Shown: positions 35,750-37,157 of the stretch, piece after piece
How the letters are laid out: the number at the start of each line of letters is the position of its first letter
Numbering within the stretch: position 1 is the stretch's first letter
From: a virus
Virus record (IMG/VR): IMGVR_UViG_3300028920_000158
Span: 1-37,157 of that record
Strand: one strand, 5' to 3'
DNA: 37,157 nt
Program-made: the position numbers and the translations under genes
Notes under the pieces: generated by a model
Seen by the model: only the letters and a program-made list of their open reading frames with translations
Database searches by the model: none
What the model was told of the DNA's origin: nothing

Positions 35750-36652
35750 TTATTGTTCTTTCTTTGATAAAGCTTTACAAATATCTTTTTCCAAAGTTTG
35801 TATTTTATTTTTAAAATCTTCTCCATTTAGAGTAAATAATCCGGCGGCGGCAGCGTGCCCCCCTCCCCATTTATGTTCTTTCAAGATTCCACCCATGTCA
35901 AGAATATTTTCGTTTAAATTATGTCTTACACTAACTCTTTGATTTGATGGATTTCTTACAAAAACAATATTATAATTTTCTTCTTCCATGAGTTTGTGAG
36001 CTATCTCATTAATAAACTCTCTTGACTCAACTATACATCCATTTATCTTATCAAATTCAAAAATTTCAATATCATCATACAGTTTCTTGAATTGCTTTCT
36101 TCTTTCTCTAAGCCATTTAATTTCATCATTTGTAAATCTTGTTCTACCATTAAAGAAATTTTCTCTGAACTTTGCGGGTCTATAAAGATAAAACATAACA
36201 TCATTCATTAGTTTACTTTTACAGTTTTTAAGATTCCAAACATCATAATCATTAGTTAGGTAGACCAATGATTTCAAACTATCAAGTTTAATGTTATACA
36301 TTTTTTCTACAAACATTTTAACTAAAACAGCGGCGCAAACATTTTTATCAGAAATCACAAATCTATTCTTTTCAATGTTATGATATGACTGTGCAGACTT
36401 ATGGTGGTCAATCAAAACTATCTTATCAGATAAGTTAAGGTTTTCTTCGTTGTCTGTATGTATATCCGTAACAAAAACTACATCATATAAATTATAATCT
36501 AATGACAGTAATATATCATCAATCTTATAAAAAGATGTGTGAATGTACTTAATATTTTTATACACATGACCTAATATGATTTGAGAAACAACCCCATCCA
36601 TATCGTTGTGTGATATTGATAGAACTCTAGCGTCTAAAGGTATTATTTTCAT
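35750..36652 (-). CDS. DHH-family phosphoesterase (NrnA/RecJ-like)
   Basis: A 300-aa protein. Motifs HNDMDGV (residues 15-21), VTDIH (about 60-64), DHHKSA (about 81-86) and the DHHA1-domain GGGHAAAAG (about 262-270) are the metal and substrate sites of DHH/DHHA1 proteins such as oligoribonuclease NrnA. It could degrade short oligonucleotides, cyclic dinucleotide products (pGpG or pApA) or ssDNA. The length fits NrnA better than RecJ. It leads the operon to the split polymerase, with a strong promoter and an AGAAGG ribosome-binding site. Confidence 0.85.
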   Translation of the reverse strand: MKIIPLDARVLSISHNDMDGVVSQIILGHVYKNIKYIHTSFYKIDDILLSLDYNLYDVVFVTDIHTDNEENLNLSDKIVLIDHHKSAQSYHNIEKNRFVISDKNVCAAVLVKMFVEKMYNIKLDSLKSLVYLTNDYDVWNLKNCKSKLMNDVMFYLYRPAKFRENFFNGRTRFTNDEIKWLRERRKQFKKLYDDIEIFEFDKINGCIVESREFINEIAHKLMEEENYNIVFVRNPSNQRVSVRHNLNENILDMGGILKEHKWGGGHAAAAGLFTLNGEDFKNKIQTLEKDICKALSKKEQ

Positions 36653-36687
36653 TTTGAACCTTCTAATTAAAATTTACTCTTATAAAC

Positions 36688-36716
36688 AATATAACATATT
36701 ATTTTGGTGTTGTCAA
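36688..36716 (-). promoter_or_regulatory. Early sigma70-type promoter
   Basis: TTGACA (36711-36716), 17-nt spacer, extended TG and TATATT (36688-36693). Drives the DHH gene and the polymerase fragments. Confidence 0.9.
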
Positions 36717-36719
36717 CCT

Positions 36720-37157
36720 TTATAAAATATCTGTTAATCTTTTCAGATATTTTTCGGATTCCATAAACCATCCGTTGTCATAAAGTTGATTATATTGTTT
36801 TTTAAGTACTTCATTATATTTGTCTGGTTCTGTTAGTGGCCAGAAAATATCATCTATATCTGAAACTGATGCATTATCTGGAACTTTAATCTGACAAACA
36901 TCATAAGGTGAAGGTTTACCATTAGTAAATACTGTGCCTAATCCAACAGCACCAACAGCACAATATTCTTGATATTTAATACAACTTTTACTGTAGTTAA
37001 AGTAGTTAGGTACAAGTGGGGCTATTCCGAAATCTGGTCTGAAATTTCTAATTGGTAAATGATATTGGTATGAGTTTACCCATTTAATCATTTTAATCTT
37101 ATCTTTAATTTCTTCAAAGAAGAATGGTAATCCACCCATACAGAAGAAATTTATTTT
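36720..37157 (-). CDS. Glycosyltransferase, C-terminal part (runs off window)
   Basis: The frame is open from the window edge (about 145 residues seen). The Met at 37137-37139 is probably internal, as coding continues upstream (KINFFCMGG). FCMGGLPFFFEE, then DFGIAPLVPNYFNYSKSCIKYQEYCAVGAVGLGT, matches the donor-binding C-terminal domain of GT-B family 1/4 glycosyltransferases (IAPL...N..KS..K..EY). The sugar and acceptor are unknown. Its end lies directly before the promoter at 36688. Confidence 0.75.
   Translation of the reverse strand, partial: KINFFCMGGLPFFFEEIKDKIKMIKWVNSYQYHLPIRNFRPDFGIAPLVPNYFNYSKSCIKYQEYCAVGAVGLGTVFTNGKPSPYDVCQIKVPDNASVSDIDDIFWPLTEPDKYNEVLKKQYNQLYDNGWFMESEKYLKRLTDIL

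Noticed and set aside
1-37157. Insertion sequences, integrase or attachment sites
   Set aside because: No transposase or integrase motifs and no terminal inverted repeats were seen; the mobile genes here are homing endonucleases only.

Overview
This window looks like part of a large, AT-rich, T4-superfamily (myovirus-type) phage genome. The evidence is a T4-type replication set: sliding clamp gp45, clamp-loader ATPase gp44, PolB polymerase gp43 split in two, UvsX, helicase gp41, a probable gp59 loader, SSB gp32, primase gp61 and RNase H. There is also a gp4-like head-completion protein, a GroES/gp31-like co-chaperonin, and T4-like TATAAATA late-promoter boxes. Every gene I accept is on the minus strand, so transcription runs from high to low coordinates. 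The host cannot be named. The adenosylcobalamin-type ribonucleotide reductase, the phage tmRNA and the low GC are the main clues.

Layout in transcription order. (1) 37.2-27.5 kb: end of a glycosyltransferase, a DHH phosphoesterase, gene 43 split by a homing endonuclease, uvsX, 41, a small gene, 59-like, 32, then a terminator. (2) 27.5-18.4 kb: primase, nuclease-like and unknown genes with two GIY-YIG homing endonucleases, RNase H (frameshifted at an 11-T run), gp4-like protein, class II RNR and a Cys-rich small protein of a type linked to cobalamin genes. (3) 18.4-8.5 kb: small early proteins, HD-domain alarmone-hydrolase-like protein, DNA methyltransferase, dCMP deaminase, clamp and clamp loader, glycosyltransferase, zinc-ribbon proteins, dNMP kinase, a membrane protein and a 42-aa early cassette ending in a strong terminator. 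(4) 8.4-1.9 kb: a translation island of 34 tRNAs, one tRNA-like element and a tmRNA, interrupted by three paralogous HNH homing endonucleases each ending at a tRNA 5' end. (5) 1.9-0 kb: an EDxHD-type homing endonuclease, small proteins, GroES, a 35th tRNA (Ser-UGA) and the start of a second DNA methyltransferase.

The genes form a system for host-independent DNA synthesis and translation. The 35 tRNAs carry anticodons for all 20 amino acids, and the tmRNA encodes the tag AEDYSYAKAA. Many of the tRNAs are odd. Four lack both halves of the D-loop/T-loop elbow, one lacks the D arm, three non-class-II anticodons (Cys, Lys, Thr) sit on long-variable-arm bodies, and three Leu anticodons sit on short-arm bodies.

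Two regulatory layers are readable. Seven near-identical promoters (TTGACA, 17 nt, TATATT, mostly with an extended TG) lie before early and replication genes. TATAAATA-like late boxes lie before every homing-endonuclease gene, combined with RNA structures that hide the ribosome-binding site. The two GIY-YIG leaders share a covarying three-stem fold with a pseudoknot onto the Shine-Dalgarno, and the three HNH leaders share a covarying hairpin. These leaders and the tRNA anomalies are the most promising undescribed features here.
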